This document shows positions 37,032 through 48,767 of a stretch of DNA of 64,000 nucleotides, in pieces; positions within the stretch are counted from its first letter, which is position 1; the number at the start of each line of letters is the position of its first letter. The DNA is from Drosophila miranda (taxonomy: Eukaryota > Arthropoda > Insecta > Diptera > Drosophilidae): contig NC_046677.1 in the NCBI RefSeq assembly GCF_003369915.1, positions 22,958,913-23,022,912 of the forward strand, in the 5' to 3' direction. The notes under the pieces are model-generated. The model worked only from the letters and a program-made list of their open reading frames with translations, ran no database searches and was not told the DNA's origin. Position numbers and translations under genes: made by a program.

Positions 37032-39081
37032 GGAAACCCACAGTCGTTGTGGGGGCAGAGGAGGAAGAACTCGTAAACGAAGGATTTGTATATAAGTATT
37101 AAAGGATACGATAGTACATGATTGTATGTGTAGATATCAATATGTATTTATGTATGTGTATGGGAGGACTAGGGTGCAGCATAGGTAATATATAGCGCAA
37201 CAACACAAACAATAAAAGGATTACTTTAATTTCGCAATGAAAGAAAAACCAACAAAACGCAACACATGAACAAAGGCAAAGACACAAAAAACACAAACAA
37301 TAAAAAACATTACTTTATTTAAAAAATAAAAGAAAATAAAAAACGCATAGACAAGTGAAGAGAAATGGAAAGAGTGAAGAGTGAAGAGAATATAAAGTAA
37401 AGAAGCAAATGAGTTTTGTACAATTTTGATACACTTTTAGATGATTTTACGTTGTTGATTTCTCTCAATTTGATTTCGATTGATTTCGAGCAAAGTTGTA
37501 CGAAAGAGAGCGATAAAACAGAGCCCACCTGTGTAGGTAAACGATAAAACTGTTTTGTAAAACCAAAACAAAAAGAGACAAGAAACTAATTATTGATAAA
37601 CCTATTCCTACTACACACATTTGAGTTTACATCTAAGTTCCTCAACTCAACAGTTACTAATACTCTATTCATTTGCCACTTATTTCGAATCCAACCGAGC
37701 GAACACTCGGTATATATCCTCTCACCATCTCTCTCTATAAACGATAGGGAATATTTGTGAGAAGAGCACAGCGAAAATCATTTTGAAAGAACAGTGAATA
37801 ATCAGTTGTAAATTTGAGCTTATAGGCATTAAAATCTAGTAATGAAATTCTCTCATAACTATCACACACTTTACATCTTACTAATTACCTACTAATATAT
37901 ATTTGTATTATATATTGTATACTTGTAATTCCTACATTTTCCCATCCAAAACACCGAACGGGGTAAACTTTTTGTAACTAAGTGCAGTACTGGACGAAAG
38001 AGAAGCGTGCTATACTTAAGAGAGGCCAAAACCAAAGACTATACAACACCAAGATGTTGCATGGGAGACCAAAAAGCTGTATTTGTGTAGGATTCTGGGA
38101 TGACTCAGCTGAAATTTAAATGGAATTTGTACCTGATGCAATTGGTATTGAATAGTCTTTGGTTTTGGAGAGAGCAGAGCCCAGGCATTTTGTTTGTTAT
38201 CTTTGTGTGGCAGTTACAGAAAGAAATCGAAAAGCTCCGGAAGGAAGTCGGTAAGGTAATGCTTAATATATGCTTAAGTACCCTTTTTTTGTATCGTAAC
38301 TATCCGAACGAATTCTGTCTCAAGTATTATTCCCATTTGAAGTTGATTTCCCAACAATTTTAGATCCAATCCCAGAGAATGTTTAATATATCCCTTGTTT
38401 TCGAAGGTAGACGGTAGTAGGAGTTTTGAAAAAAAGCAAAGAAACCACAAAGTGAATACATTTCAAATGTACGCAATACATTTTTGGATGCGCTCGTTAG
38501 AATGTTTTTTGGGGAGAATAAGTCCATAGAAAACATATAGTACAGTTACTTGGGCATTTACATATATATGGGGTATAGTATATGTACGTATATACACATA
38601 TATATAAAATTATATACATATAGCGAGTAAAACATGGCAAATGGTTAAATTAGGTAAACATACAACATGCATGCAACAAATTGAGCATTTAAAACAAATT
38701 ATAGAAAGCCCAAAAAATTAAAGTAAATTGACGACAAAACTTAAGCCAACTTCTTGATTGCGTTTGATCAAAAGTGTGTGTGTAAAAAATATATAAGACA
38801 TATACATAACTATATATAACTACTTATATTATATATAAATATATATATACATATATGAATGTAATCAGCATTACAATAAAAACCAAAGCAACCGAAGAGA
38901 GTGGCATACTAAATTAGTTGCTCAGCGCACACGAAACTACAACCCAACAAAAAAAAGGATCGAAAAGAGAAAACAGAAAAAATAATGTAAAACCGAAAAC
39001 ATTTTGAAAGTGTGATAGTGTTCATAATATTCGTTCATTGTAATTAAAACAGAAAAAAAACAACAACAAAAACTAAATAAA
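37032..39081 (+). other. smog: probable long 3' UTR of the GPCR gene
   Basis: AT-rich DNA without long frames. It carries two Pumilio-type elements, TGTATATA (37087-37094) and TGTAGATA (37129-37136), within 106 bases of the stop. AATAAA signals lie at 38875-38880 and 39076-39081. A candidate cassette exon is at 38220-38255. The 3' end is inferred. Confidence 0.5.
38220..38255 (+). other. candidate 36-nt cassette exon
   Basis: It is flanked by GTTACAG and GTAATG (or an inner GTAAGG at 38251) and begins in phase 0. It encodes KEIEKLRKEVGK, a heptad-like charged helix, with G/C-ending codons in an AT-rich surround. It could extend an alternative GPCR tail after the phase-0 microexon. Confidence 0.3.
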
Positions 39082-41503
39082 CTAATCTAAATGATCAACT
39101 ATATGTGGTGTCTGGGGGCGTTTAATTGGGGATTGATTGTAGATTACAGATGTGTTCCCGAAAAGCAACCTGAGAGCTGTTTGTGTGTGACGTAGAGTTC
39201 CGTGATATTAAAAACTCAACTAATCCATCCCGAATTTTACCTATAAATTCTACAGAACAATCAGAACATCATGTTCCTTAAATCATTATATAATCCCACA
39301 TAGATATTATGTGTAAGAGCCTTAGAACGTGGGAACTGGATAGGAACAGTCTCTGGGAAATCGAAATTCTTTTGAGATCGTTTTCTTTTCGTATATAATC
39401 TTTCTACATGGTTGGACTTTATTTTGTGTATATAGTTCATCTTGTATATATCTATATATGTAAATTGAAATATTGCTCGAATATTTACTAGTTTTCGCTC
39501 ACGTAAATTTAGATTGCAAGTACATACATACATAATAATAGTATCTAGTTATATATATAATAAATTTCATTTTAATTACACTTTACCAACTATTTACTCA
39601 CTTTTTCACTGTTGTGTGCGTGTGTTGTCTGTCTGGCTTCGTCATTCGTTATTGGTTTCGTGGCTAAGTTCTAATAGTTAATCGGTATTTAGTACGTATC
39701 GTTATCAACATGATTAGTTCGTTATGCCATTATCATTATCATTCATACTCATACATTCTCATATTCACTTAGTTAATTAATTTGCTTAGTTTTTGCGGTT
39801 AGATAAGCCTGTCCTTCTTCGTTTCTGTTTGTTTGTTTGTCTGTTGCTTTTGATCGTCAACTCATTTCCTCTCGGTTTATTTAAAACTTAAAAAATTACA
39901 GTATTTTAGTACTTAGAATTTATTTTGGTTTTACATGCGCTGCGCATCGTTTTGTTGCTGTGCTATGTGCCATTTTAGGTAGACAATTTGTTTGAGTGTA
40001 TTATGCATTAATATTACATACAGATTTATATGTATATATATATATTTTATATAATTATATAACACTTTGTTATAAAAATGTACATGGTTTTGGTTTTGCT
40101 ACAGTTTTAGTTTTAGTTTTGTTTAAGGTTTAGTTGGTTTTAGTACGTACAACTCGTCCAAGTAATCGTTTTGTTTAAAAAGTCGCTTTTAAGTAGTAGT
40201 AAAAAATGATGAATTTTCTCATTTCGGATAAAGTACATACATAAAGTATATATGTTACAAAAAACAACTTGAAGCTTGTTTATCAAAATTATCAATTGTA
40301 TAGATTGTTAGATTAGTTTATGTTTAATTTGTTTAACGTTCTAGTTTGGCGCATAAAGCTGTGTTGCGTTTAGCGTAAATTTTCCATTTTCAATTTTCTC
40401 TTAAATACTTTTTGACTTGCGTTAAAAAATGCAAAAATTTGGTAAAATTAATTGCTTAGTTGTTTGTTTGTTTTGTTCTCCATTAAGTTATAGTTTTTAG
40501 TTTTAAGGTTTAGTTTTATACAATCTCACTGTTTAGTGTAACAAACAAAAGCGACGCTTTTAACTTAAATAATTTAAAAAATAAACAATGGTTAACATTT
40601 CTTGAATAAAAACAAGCTAAACAGATTAAAAGTAAATAAAGTTTTTAAAGCCAAAACAAACGAGATCCTGCTCGTATGCAAATAGTTAAGAAATGGTTTG
40701 GTTTCTTGAGTGTTTTTTTGTTTTTCATGGTTTGAGTAAAAATTTCGAATAGTGTTTTTTTTTTATGAAAAATAAATAATTTTGTGTTTTTTGAGTTCGA
40801 ATACATAAATGTATAATTTAAGAAATAATTTAAGTTTGCGCGTAGACTTGAGAGTACCCTTCTTTGTTTTTTTAAAACGTTTTACAAACAAGTTTGAGAT
40901 AAAATTAATATTGCCACATAGTAGATGAATAAAAAATAGTTTCCTCTTTATATATACGCATAAATAATAGATATGTGTGTGTGTGTGTGTCTGTGTGTGT
41001 TTCTGTGTATATATATAGCGCCGCGTGGGTGCGTGAGTGTGCGCCAAGGAGTCACCATATAAAATCTCATAGAATAACAAAATATGATATACGATATTCA
41101 TATAGGATATACAAATAAAAATTAAAAATTGCAAACATCTACATAACCAAAATGAATCAAAAATCGATTGCATTAACTTAAACATTCTAGAACCGTACGC
41201 TAGTTTAGTAAAAATTTGATTTGTTTGAAAACGAAAATCTAATTTAGTAATTTAGTATCTAGCAGCCCCTTCCGAGGAGATTTGCCAGTCGTTGGTTGCG
41301 TTGCTCCGCTTCAGTTAACTTCTTGTGTCGTCTTTGAAAAGGTCTTTCATTCTAGTTTGTTGCTCCAGCTTATCGCTACTGCTCCTTGTATTGCCACTGC
41401 CACTGATCGCCCACCATCCAAGAAGGTGGTGGTGGTGCTTCCTCTACGACGGCTTCTCGGGGTCGGCAGCAAGAGCGGGTTGGCGGCCCCCGCCAGGCCT
41501 GCC
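39082..41503 (-). other. AT-rich intergenic DNA and probable Cf2 3' UTR
   Basis: No coding exon. It contains many T-rich runs, TATATA tracts and (GT)n near 40975-41000. A minus AATAAA at 39924-39919 is one of several possible Cf2 polyadenylation signals, so the exact end cannot be chosen. Confidence 0.45.
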
Positions 41504-44096
41504 CTAGAGCGGATGCAGCTTGGTCGTGTGCACGGTGAGGGCGCTTCGCTGCGTGAAGCGCTTATCGCAATACGGACAGGTGTACGGCTTTTCGCCGGTG
41601 TGCGTCCGTATGTGCTTGGTGAGATAGTCCTTCACGCTGAAGGACTTCTCACAGTAGCCGCAATGAAACGGTTTCTCACCTGCAACAAACAACGAAGGCG
41701 AAAGGAAGATTGGGACACTTGGTTAGCACATGTCGTTTGCAACGCCAGTATGTGTCATGGTGCGTGCAGTACCAAAAACTTTGTTTGATTGACTGATTGA
41801 TGTGTGTGTGTGTGTTTGTGTGTGTGTAGATACAGTAGAGATATGCATATCAAAAGGGTTTGCACGTTTTATTTAAACTATATATATATAGATTATATTG
41901 TATATATGTATATATATAGATATGTATATATATATTTAAGGATGTGTGTGTTTATATATTTTGCTGTGGTTTGGTGGTGTTAAAATGCATACGAGACATA
42001 TTATTACGTAATGAAATGAGGCGGTGGGCGATACAGATTTGGATTATACCCTCGCAGAAATAGCGAAAAAATTGCTCTGGGGATTACTAATGCTTTCTGT
42101 TAGGATATGTAAGGTTCGGCTTGCCGAAGCTGGACTTTGTTTTATGTTTTTTGGCTGCTCAACGAAGAGTATGGCAAAAAGAATTTTTGGCACTGCTAAT
42201 CGTAACTGTGCTTTGTGCTGCGTGCTGTGCTCTCTTTGCCATGTTCTTCTTTCTGGGTGCGTGCGCCTGCGCAGAGCGAGCTTTGTGCAGCCTGCGCAGA
42301 GGTAAGAGAGTAAGAGAGAGAGAGCGCCAGAGCCAGATACTGAGACTGAGATTAAGAGAGAGTAAGAGAGTAAGAGATTAATGGCAAATGAGAATGGACT
42401 TGCATACAGAGGTTTCTCTTTTTGTTGAGTATTGCTTTGAAGTGATTTCATTTTTGATCGATTGATTGGCTGATTGATTGATTGATTGACGAGTCGATTG
42501 ATTGGTTGAGTTGATAGCTGATTGACTGACTGATTTGATTTGAAAAATATTGCTTCTCACCCGTGTGAGTCGTTAAATGTTTGTTCAGGTAATCCTTAAC
42601 AGTGAACGCCCTGCCACAATAGCCACATCTAAATGGTTTCTCACCTGTATGTATGCGAGTGTGCTGTTTTAGTGTATTCGATTGAGTGAAGGACTTGCCG
42701 CAGTAGGAGCACGTGTAGGGGCGTTCTTTGGGCGTGGCGCTGTCGAAGTTGCGGGGCGTGGAGAGCGGAGAATGAAGAGTTAAGAATTGGCATAGATATA
42801 CAATTTGGTTTTGTTTTTTTTTTTGGTTTTTCAAAATAGCGCGATGATACGGAATGCACAGAAAAATAGAAAGAGAAAGAGAGATAAAGAAATAAATAGA
42901 GAGATGGCGCGGGAGAAAAGAAAGAAAAAATCAGAATTATATTATTAGTAACAGTCGATGTACAAAAATAAATTGCAAAACAAACATCACACGAGGGACG
43001 CATGGCCCACGCCCCAAGGCGCTTAAGGGGCGCGCGCCCATGCGCCCAGCTGGTCCGAAGGAAACAAAAAAAATCATATACAATATGGTAAAAAGTATTA
43101 CGGTTAGCTGGGAGAGCCTCCAGGCCAGACAGACCCCGAACAGAACCGAATCGGATCGGATCGTGTGGTTCCATTTGGGTTGGCTGGAACCCAGGGCTGC
43201 CCTAAACGAATAACGGGCGCTTCCCGCAGAAAAGTGTGACCGAATTGCTACACTTTTTAGAGCTGGCCACACTGTTCGGCGGGGACAAATTTCACATAGA
43301 ACGCATATAAATGGAATTTACTCTGCTTCGCCTGTGTGGATCTTGCGGTGCATGGCCAGGGTTCCCAGCGTCTTGAATGTCTTCGGGCAGTCCGGACATT
43401 TGTGCCGGATCTTGTGCGCCTGATCCGCTGTCACGATCCGCGTGCTGACCAGGACACTGGTTGCGGCCCCCGGGGTCGGTGCCTGCACGCCAGGATTCGC
43501 TTGTATGGCATAGACGGGGACAGCGTTAACCACATCGCCACTATCGCTCAGACTGAGCGGCTCTTCCTTGATGATGACCTGGGGATGGGCGACGGAGCCC
43601 CCATTCGAATTCTTGTTCAGCTTGACGGTGAGCGGCGGCACTTTGAGGCCCACCTGGTCGCCAGAAAGATCGTCCTGGTGGTGCTGTTGCTGCTGATGCT
43701 CCTGCAGTTCCCGCTGCTGTTGCTCAAGCAGTTCCTGCTGCTGATGATGGTGCTCCTGCTGCAGCTGCTGCTGCTGCTGGTGATGTTGCTCTTCGGGCGT
43801 CAGTCTCATATCACGCGGCGCAATGGCGGGAAGCTCGTCGGGTGTCACGGGCGCCTCCTGCTGCTCCATGAACGCCTGCTGTCCCGCCGCCAGCATGGAC
43901 GTCGTGCAGACGGAACCGCACTGCGTGCACTTGTATTCGTTGGGGTTCGGCGTAGCCGAATGCACTCCGTAAATGCTGCATACGAGGCAACGCGCCAGGA
44001 AGGCGGGCGCCTGGTGCGTCATTCGCTGGTGCTCGTCCAGATCCACGGCGCTCCCGAACTTCTCATCACAGTTAACGCACGAATAGTTGGGCTTCA

Positions 44097-44127
<31 letters not shown>

Positions 44128-44463
44128 TTGCTGGTGCTGCTGTTGGGCGGCCTCCAGCGATGTGATAGCTCCCTGAGCGTTCAGCGTTATGCCGTGGCAC
44201 AGCTGCATGTGCTCTGTAACGTGCTGGGCCCGCTCGAACTGCTGGTGGCACATGGGACAGTAGTGCGGACTGACATGGACGTTGGGGTCCATGCTGAGAT
44301 TTGGCAGAAAGGCGGTCTTCAGTGTGTCCATGTTGGCTATCACGGCTGCCACTTGATGTGTCGGCGGCGTTGGGGGTGGTGGCTGCGGCGGATGCACCTG
44401 CTGTGGCTGGTCCTCGGGACGTGGCAGACGCTGTTCCTGTATGTTGGTGGTAGACTTTATCAT
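41504..44463 (-). CDS. Cf2: Cf2 C2H2 zinc-finger transcription factor
   Basis: Exons, in transcript order, are 44463-43322, 42739-42561 and 41679-41504. The long form is 498 aa. The N-terminus has two standard fingers (YCPMCHQQF from ~68, then [10 protein letters not shown]) and a Cys-rich degenerate pair, between long Q/H tracts. The C-terminal DNA-binding array starts at ~353: [64 protein letters not shown] and [16 protein letters not shown], joined by HTGEKP-type linkers. It ends TTKLHPL. An internal donor at 42644 (CAG|GTGAGA) has the same phase as the distal one at 42560, and its use removes 84 nt, exactly one finger. In D. melanogaster Cf2 isoforms with different finger numbers bind AT-rich sites, and the factor acts in follicle cells and muscle. 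It is convergent with the GPCR gene. Confidence 0.95.
41680..42560 (-). other. Cf2: Cf2 intron 2 with TATATA cluster
   Basis: Donor GTGAGA, acceptor TTGCAG. It carries GTATATAT elements at 41900-41932, a TTCGGC/GCCGAA hairpin at 42115-42128 next to ATACCCTCGCAG-like decayed repeat sequence, GA repeats at 42302-42376 and (TGAT)n at 42468-42505. Confidence 0.8.
42740..43321 (-). other. Cf2: Cf2 intron 1
   Basis: 582 bp, donor GTAAAT, acceptor GACAG. A pyrimidine-rich tract precedes the acceptor on the minus strand. No other feature is seen. Confidence 0.75.
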
Positions 44464-45895
44464 TTCACTCTATCACTCGGAAGTCCCGGTAGTTCCCAAA
44501 GCCAAAGCAGCCCCAAGCGTAAGCGTATCTCCTTATTTGGTATGTTTTATGGCGTTTATGGAAGGCGGAATAGCAGTAGCGAATTGGCGGTTAGTGTATG
44601 ATGATGGAGGCGCCTCTGTCCACGAAAAGAAGAGAAATAATAATTACACCAGTATTCTATTACAGCGTTCGTGTGCGCGTGCTTTAGATGCCGGGGTGTG
44701 GATGCTTGCGGGTGGTGCTGGAGAGGATTAGCGGTAAGAATTAAGCACAAATTAGCACAAATCTCTACGAGAATCCATTGCGCGCAAAAAACCCCAAGAC
44801 GAAATCGGAAATCAGTTGCCGCCGCTTCTGCTTCTGCCTCTGTCACTGGTTCTCTGCTTCTGTTTCTGTTTCTGTTTCTGATTCTGATTCTGCTTCTGTC
44901 GCCCCGATCTCGTTTCTTTTCCCTCTCAAGTTTGACCCCCAAGTCCCCCCACACGGACGGCAGCGGCAGCGGCGGCGGCAGAGGCAATGCGTTCGAATTG
45001 AAAATTTTTTTTGGTCTGTCATATTCTAAATTCGGAATTCTATTTTGATTTTTTTTTCGGTCTCGTTTTTGTTCCATCTTTCTTACCAGCGTTAGCACGT
45101 ATTTATTGCACTCGGGGTTTTAATGCGGCCGTTACTGCTGGCGAAAAAGGTGGCCGATTAATTTAATAACATTTCTTCTTTGTACAACAAAAAATATATT
45201 AACAAAAAAAATTTTTCACTTTTATTATTATTTTTGGCGATGTACAAGTACAACAAAAAGTATCGCCAGGCATACTTTTGCACATTCCGTTTTGCACTGA
45301 CATTCGACTCGAGTTTAGGGCTGCAAAACGACGAGTGGATAGCTATCGATAGTTAAATAATTTGCAAATATGAGTTTTATTTATTGAAAATATTGCTACA
45401 ATAAAGCTTAAAATCTGACAAGTCAAGTTTCTTCTTTTAAGAACATAGTTTAACGTTGCTCATTACATTTTCAGGCTAAATTCAAAAAAACTCGCATAAA
45501 TATCGTTCCACCGTTCCGATATGTATGGTTAATGTTCCATCCCCAATTGGACAATCGCTATTTCACAACATTTGTAAAAACAAAAATACGAAAAAAAGTA
45601 AAAGCGATTGCAACTTAGGTGTAATAGTCCTTCGCCAGGTGACGCCCGCCAGACACCTTTGCTGCAGTATAAATATCAATAGTCTTCAATCAGGTATTCG
45701 ACTGCCTGGAGTCTGCTGGCAGCCAGCAGACAAGCTAAAAAGAATCGTTTGTTGTGACCACAACACACGAGACAAACTTGAAAATTACCACCGATCAGGA
45801 GCCGATCCCTCACGCCAAAAGTGCCAAAAGGTTTGTGGGATAAAACTGAATATAGCTGGCTTTTCTCTTTATTGATTTATTGGGCTATTGCCAGT
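44464..45895. other. 5' regions of Cf2 (minus) and RIOK1 (plus)
   Basis: No protein that I can support. The half nearest Cf2 is rich in TCT/GCTTCTG repeats and may be Cf2 5' leader. The part nearest RIOK1 is probably its leader. A full DRE lies at 45344-45351. Confidence 0.5.
45344..45351. promoter_or_regulatory. DRE palindrome
   Basis: TATCGATA between Cf2 and RIOK1, 545 bases from the RIOK1 start codon. It is the consensus site of DREF, usual at fly housekeeping promoters. Confidence 0.65.
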
Positions 45896-47819
45896 ATGTC
45901 GTCGCCATGGATCAAGACCCAGGAGCCAGTGCAGACCACGAGTCTAGCTGATATCATGTCGGAGCAGTATGCACATCGTTTGCACAACCAGGAGGTAAAG
46001 CGGCATCAGCAAACCCAGAAGAAAACTGAGGTGGAAGCCACATCCATCTGGGACGGGGAAGCAGCTTCACCGGGTGCTGCCAACTACTCCGATGTGGCCG
46101 CGATACCAGCAAAGACCAACACCGAAACGGAAGAGTGGGAGGACTACTCTTCGCTTCTAGAGGATTGCGGAGAGGCCGATTTGCCGCCAGAGGTGCTGGC
46201 CCTTCTTCAGGAAGAGGAGAGCGGCAGTGGCGGCGACTCCGATGCAGTCATTGCCCAAATGCTGCAGTCCCAATTCGATCACGAGTACAACGAGGAGCTG
46301 CGCCGCATCGAACAGAAGCAGAACAAGCAGTCCAAAGTGACTGTAACCCTGGACAAATTCCGACGCAGCGGTGATGCCGAGTTCCTGCACGACACCGAGG
46401 AGGACGACTACGAGGAGGATGAGCTGGAGCGGCTAAAGCACGACTGGGACCGTTTCGAGACCAACGAAAAGAGGCTGGAGTCCATACCTAGGTGTGGCTT
46501 TAAAATGAGCAAGGAGGGCGAAATGATTACTAAGCATGATCCACAGTTGTGCGCCGTCCGCAATGCCCAGCGCGTGATGTCGTTTCCCCCAGAATTTCCC
46601 ACTGGCGATGGAGCTGGCTTCGACATGAAGCTGTCCAACAAGGTGAACCATAATCTGATCCCATTTTTATGCACATTTGCCAACACAATATCTATTAATT
46701 CACTTGCAGGTGTTCAATCAGTTGAAGGCCTATTCCCGTCGTGGCCGTTCCGATCGTCACGAGAAAGTGGCCACTGCCGAAATGGGCCTGGATGCCAGCA
46801 CTCGCCTACTGTTGTACAAGCTGATCAACAATCAAGTGCTCGAACAGATCAACGGCATCATCTCCACGGGCAAAGAGGCGGTGATCCTGCACGCCAACTC
46901 CGATTCCAGCTACACGGGAAGCAATGAGCATGGCCATCAAAGCGGTGTGCTGATGCCGCCCAACCTCTTACCCAAGGAGTGTGCCATCAAGATCTTTAAG
47001 ACCACGCTGAACGAGTTCAAGCAAAGGGATCGGTACATCAAGGACGACTATCGCTTCAAGGATCGATTCAGTAAGCAAAATCACCGCGTCATCATCAACA
47101 TGTGGGCGGAGAAGGAGATGCACAATCTGATGCGTATGCAGAACATTGGCCTCAGCGTGCCCGACGTGGTGGTCCTGAAGAAGCATGTTCTGGTCATGCG
47201 CTTCATTGGTGACAATCACAATGCTGCGCCCAAGCTGAAGGATGCCCGCCTGAGCGCTGCCGAGCTGAGCTGCGCCTATGAGGAGATTGTGGTGGCTATG
47301 CACAAGATGTACAACGAGGCCAAGCTGGTCCATGCTGATCTCAGCGAGTACAATATTCTCTGGTTCGAGGGAAAATGTTGGTTCATCGACGTGGCCCAGA
47401 GTGTGGAGCCAAAGCACCCAAGTGCCCTGGAGTTTCTCATGCGGGACTGCGGCAATATTGTGAACTTCTTCGAGAGACGCGGACTGCCTAACATCTACAC
47501 CAAAGAGCAGCTATTCGAATACATCACCAATCTCAATGCCGAGACCCACAATGCCGCCATGCTGGAGAGGATTCATACACGAGGCGCCTCCATCAACGAG
47601 GCCACTGCACCCAATCAGCAGGAGTGTCCCGATGAACTAAAGCCTCTCGAGTATCCCTTCGAGCTGGCCTGGGAGAAATCGCAGCGTGATCGCGAGGCGA
47701 GCAAAGCCCTCAAGCAAAGTCTGGACACTAATGAAAACGATAAGGACGATGATCACGATAGCGATAGCGATGACGATGAAAACAAGGATAAGGACAATAA
47801 CACTACTGCCACACGTTGA
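45896..47819 (+). CDS. RIOK1: RIO-family atypical kinase/ATPase RIOK1
   Basis: Two exons, 45896-46642 and 46710-47819, join in phase 0 to 618 aa. The start is the ATG of MSSPWIKTQEP, which follows stop-bearing leader sequence in the other frames. The N-terminal ~230 residues are acidic. The RIO domain holds the P-loop ISTGKEAVI (300-308), the ATP-binding lysine in ECAIKIFK, a flexible basic loop (RDRYIKDDYRFKDRF), the catalytic loop HADLSEYN (457-464, Asp 459) and the metal-loop aspartate in FIDVAQSVE (Asp 476). All key residues are present. The tail is a D/E/N-rich stretch with DSDSDDDE. RIOK1 acts in cytoplasmic maturation of the 40S ribosomal subunit and works mainly as an ATPase. Confidence 0.95.
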
Positions 47820-48753
47820 AACGCCAGTGCTCCCTTGACAATTGAAACTCTTTAGTTCGTATTTTCTAGTTGATATTAAACTTTGGAAACGCTAATGGAA
47901 TTTGAAAATTCCAAAAAATATAAAATATGATTATTGTAGTCGAGTGGCTCGACTATAAGTACACCACCAACCAAATAATATTGTGTTTGCTATTTAAGAT
48001 CAAGTAGGAGAGATTTAGTCGGTTTTTGTAGTAATGAAAAATAGTCTGATTGGAATGGAAACTTCTTGTATGCAAATGTGTGCTGCGGGGCTCTCTGAGT
48101 GCCTGTTTTTCTCAGGTATGTGTATGGGAAACGCTTTAATATAGATTTTACATATACACATAAATACATACCCATTGATACTATGATGCAACAGCGAATG
48201 CCTTGCCTGATAAGTACCGAAAAACAGAATACATTGAGTGTGCATGATGCTCGGACTAAAGTTTCGCTCTTAAGTAGTGTTTTTGTTTTTTATATTGGGG
48301 TATAGATAGATGATATTACGTTGTAGTTTCTACAGCTATTTGCTGTATACATCTTGATTCGGCGGGAAATATTTCATCAAACATTAGGTAGACTTTTGAA
48401 ATTTAAATTTTACGGCCATGTTGCACGCCTAATTGGCTTTGATCTTGAATCGTTATTAATCAATTAAGATTAATGCAAATGTCATACCCAATGACTACAC
48501 GTGCCACGCCCACAGAAGCTAACCCGGCAATTGAACTCATTTTATGCGCATTTTGTTTCCCCATTTAATTGGTAGATTCCCAGCTTGGACAAATCTTTGA
48601 TCAAATTGATTACGAGTAGAATTTCCATGCGCAATGTCTTATCCGGGACTCTATTTCTAGAATTGCAAGCTATAGGAAGTGGTGCATCAATCAGTTACGT
48701 TTGAGATGGATTGAGATGGATGCGTTCGTAAGTTGGACTTTAGAAAAATAGTC

Positions 48754-48767
48754 CACGTGTGACGTCA
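48754..48767. promoter_or_regulatory. E-box CACGTG abutting a CRE TGACGTCA
   Basis: Two perfect palindromes lie end to end with no spacer (CACGTG 48754-48759, TGACGTCA 48760-48767), ~930 bp past the RIOK1 stop. The sites match bHLH (for example Clock/Cycle, Myc, Mitf) and CREB/ATF consensus respectively. The owner gene is unknown. Confidence 0.4.

Noticed and set aside
41282-41788. 168-codon plus-strand frame
   Set aside because: Antisense to the Cf2 last exon and its flank; composition follows the finger exon, with no independent start or splice support.
43336-44601. 421-codon plus-strand frame
   Set aside because: Antisense mirror of the first Cf2 coding exon; leucine runs come from CAG/CTG repeats.
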